Shown here piece after piece: positions 63,017 through 64,000 of a stretch of 64,000 nt of DNA. Position 1 is the stretch's first letter. The number at the start of each line of letters is the position of its first letter. The notes under the pieces were generated by a model, which worked only from the letters and a program-made list of their open reading frames with translations, had not been told where the DNA came from and made no database searches. Position numbers and translations under genes: made by a program. The stretch comes from Pyxidicoccus parkwaysis (GTDB lineage Bacteria; Myxococcota; Myxococcia; Myxococcales; Myxococcaceae): positions 2,470,001 to 2,534,000 of the forward strand of contig NZ_CP071090.1 of the NCBI RefSeq assembly GCF_017301735.1, given 5' to 3'.

Positions 63017-64000
63017 ATGCCGACACTGCCAACCCTCGCTGAAACCGCGCGAGCACTCGTCGCCGACGGCAAGGGCATCCTGGCGGCGGACGAGACGGTC
63101 TCCACGATTACGAAGCGCCTGAAGGCGCGCGGCATCGAGTCGACCGCCGACAGCCGCCGCGCCTACCGGGAGATGCTCTTCAGCGCCCCCGACATCGCCG
63201 GCTTGATTGGCGGGGTCATCCTCCAGGACGAGACCATCCGCCAGGACAGCTCGACGGGCATTCCCCTGGTCGACCTGCTCGCGGGCCGGGGCATCATCCC
63301 CGGCATCAAGGTGGACGCCGGTGTCCGCCCGCTGGCCGGCTCGTCCGGAGAGGTCATCACGGAGGGGCTCGACGGGCTCCGTGAGCGGCTCGAGGAGTAC
63401 CGCGACCTCGGCGCGCGCTTCGCCAAGTGGCGCGCGGTCTTCACCATCCGCGACGGGCAGCCGTCCGAGTGGTGCATCCGCGCGAATGCGAACGCGCTCG
63501 CTCGCTATGCCGTGCTCTGCCAGGAGCAGGGCCTGGTGCCGATTGTCGAGCCCGAGGTCCTGATGGACGGCGCGCACGCGCTCGAGCGGTGCGAAGAGGT
63601 AACGGGGCGCGTGCTGCGCGGAGTCTTCGACGAGCTCTACGTCGCGCGCGTGTCCCTGGAGGGGATGCTGCTCAAGCCCAACATGGCCATTTCGGGCCAG
63701 GACGCCCCCCGGAAGGCCTCGGCGCGGGAAGTGGCGGAGGCGACGCTGCGCGTGCTGATGCGCCATGTGCCGCCCGCGGTGCCCGGCATCGTCTTCCTCT
63801 CCGGCGGCCAGGACCATGTCCAGGCCACCGAGAACCTCAACGCCATCAATCAACTGGAGGTCCAGAAGCCCTGGAAGCTGACCTTCTCCTACGGCCGCGC
63901 GCTGCAGGACGAGGCGCTCCAGGCCTGGCAGGGGCGCGCGGAGAACGTGCCCGCCGGCCAGCAGCTCTTCCACCACCGCGCGTGGTGCGACAGCGCGGCG
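63017..64000 (+). CDS. Class I fructose-bisphosphate aldolase (3' end outside window)
   Basis: 328 codons are visible and the frame is open at the window edge, so only a short C-terminal part is missing (the family is ~340-360 residues). Class I motifs: LVADGKGILAADETVSTITK, ILQDETIRQ, PGIKVDAGV, AKWRAVF, PIVEPEVLMDG, the Schiff-base Lys220 in EGMLLKPNM, and FLSGGQ. It cleaves fructose-1,6-bisphosphate without a metal ion, in glycolysis or gluconeogenesis. ATG 63017 has GGGAGGAAG closely upstream. The 213-base spacer to the divergent HAD gene shows no clear promoter or operator to me. Confidence 0.95.
   Translation, partial: MPTLPTLAETARALVADGKGILAADETVSTITKRLKARGIESTADSRRAYREMLFSAPDIAGLIGGVILQDETIRQDSSTGIPLVDLLAGRGIIPGIKVDAGVRPLAGSSGEVITEGLDGLRERLEEYRDLGARFAKWRAVFTIRDGQPSEWCIRANANALARYAVLCQEQGLVPIVEPEVLMDGAHALERCEEVTGRVLRGVFDELYVARVSLEGMLLKPNMAISGQDAPRKASAREVAEATLRVLMRHVPPAVPGIVFLSGGQDHVQATENLNAINQLEVQKPWKLTFSYGRALQDEALQAWQGRAENVPAGQQLFHHRAWCDSAA

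Overview
The window is high-GC (around 70% by eye), densely coded bacterial chromosome. Three things point to a myxobacterium of the Myxococcaceae (Myxococcus, Corallococcus or Pyxidicoccus type): C-terminal MYXO-CTERM-like sorting tails, a near-consensus Myxococcus-type LexA operator beside lexA, and many hybrid sensor kinases, DUF4388 regulators and kinase-like proteins. Start codons below were chosen from Shine-Dalgarno spacing, overlaps and signal peptides, so several differ from the longest open frame. No intergenic gap exceeds about 300 bases. I saw no tRNA, rRNA, CRISPR array, integrase or insertion sequence.

Layout. 1-3354: end of an M23 peptidase gene, a small unknown gene, a secreted FlgO/CsgG-like plus barrel protein, and a TPR lipoprotein. 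3355-3633: a short spacer with two direct repeats and a hairpin. 3634-5565: a metallo-beta-lactamase-fold hydrolase facing lexA and its SOS operator. 5646-11847: a multi-domain hybrid kinase, a membrane histidine kinase and a FecR-domain protein. 11877-22369: a promoter, a class I cyclic-di-GMP (GEMM-I) riboswitch and a tight four-gene operon for exported proteins (propeller, Ig-like, giant outer-membrane barrel, MYXO-CTERM protein). This operon is one of two candidates for an undescribed system. 22551-36217: a flippase-domain/P-type ATPase fusion, a DUF4388 regulator, a VOC protein, an MshEN-domain protein, a HAMP-repeat hybrid kinase, a pseudokinase with seven 16-residue repeats, an HtrA protease and a regulator with an ATPase domain but no phosphoacceptor His.

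36226-39096 is an AT-richer island bounded by a 22/23-identical direct repeat of the 3' end of speB. It carries a three-gene cassette (pentapeptide-repeat membrane protein, nucleotidyltransferase, PPP-type phosphoesterase) and is the second candidate system. 39074-44265 returns to core-like genes: agmatinase-family SpeB, a quinone oxidoreductase, YacG, a PHP phosphatase, an LPG-synthase-like membrane protein, a BamE-like lipoprotein and two small coupled genes. 44415-47227 holds a TonB receptor with a doubled TonB-box segment and a Cys-rich lipoprotein; a 78-bp-period duplication spans their junction. 47330-53245 holds a propeller/di-heme cytochrome and a MalT-like LuxR regulator, divergently arranged. 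53264-60224 is an RbbA/YhhJ-type exporter operon with its own adaptor, outer-membrane factor and a DUF202 protein. 60468-64000 holds PPK2, a double-HAD protein with a lost nucleophile, and a class I fructose-bisphosphate aldolase cut by the window edge.

Signalling is the main theme. Cyclic-di-GMP recurs in the riboswitch, the MshEN protein and a degenerate GGDEF domain. Several signalling domains have lost catalytic residues (pseudokinase, REC2, AGDDF, missing His, HAD).
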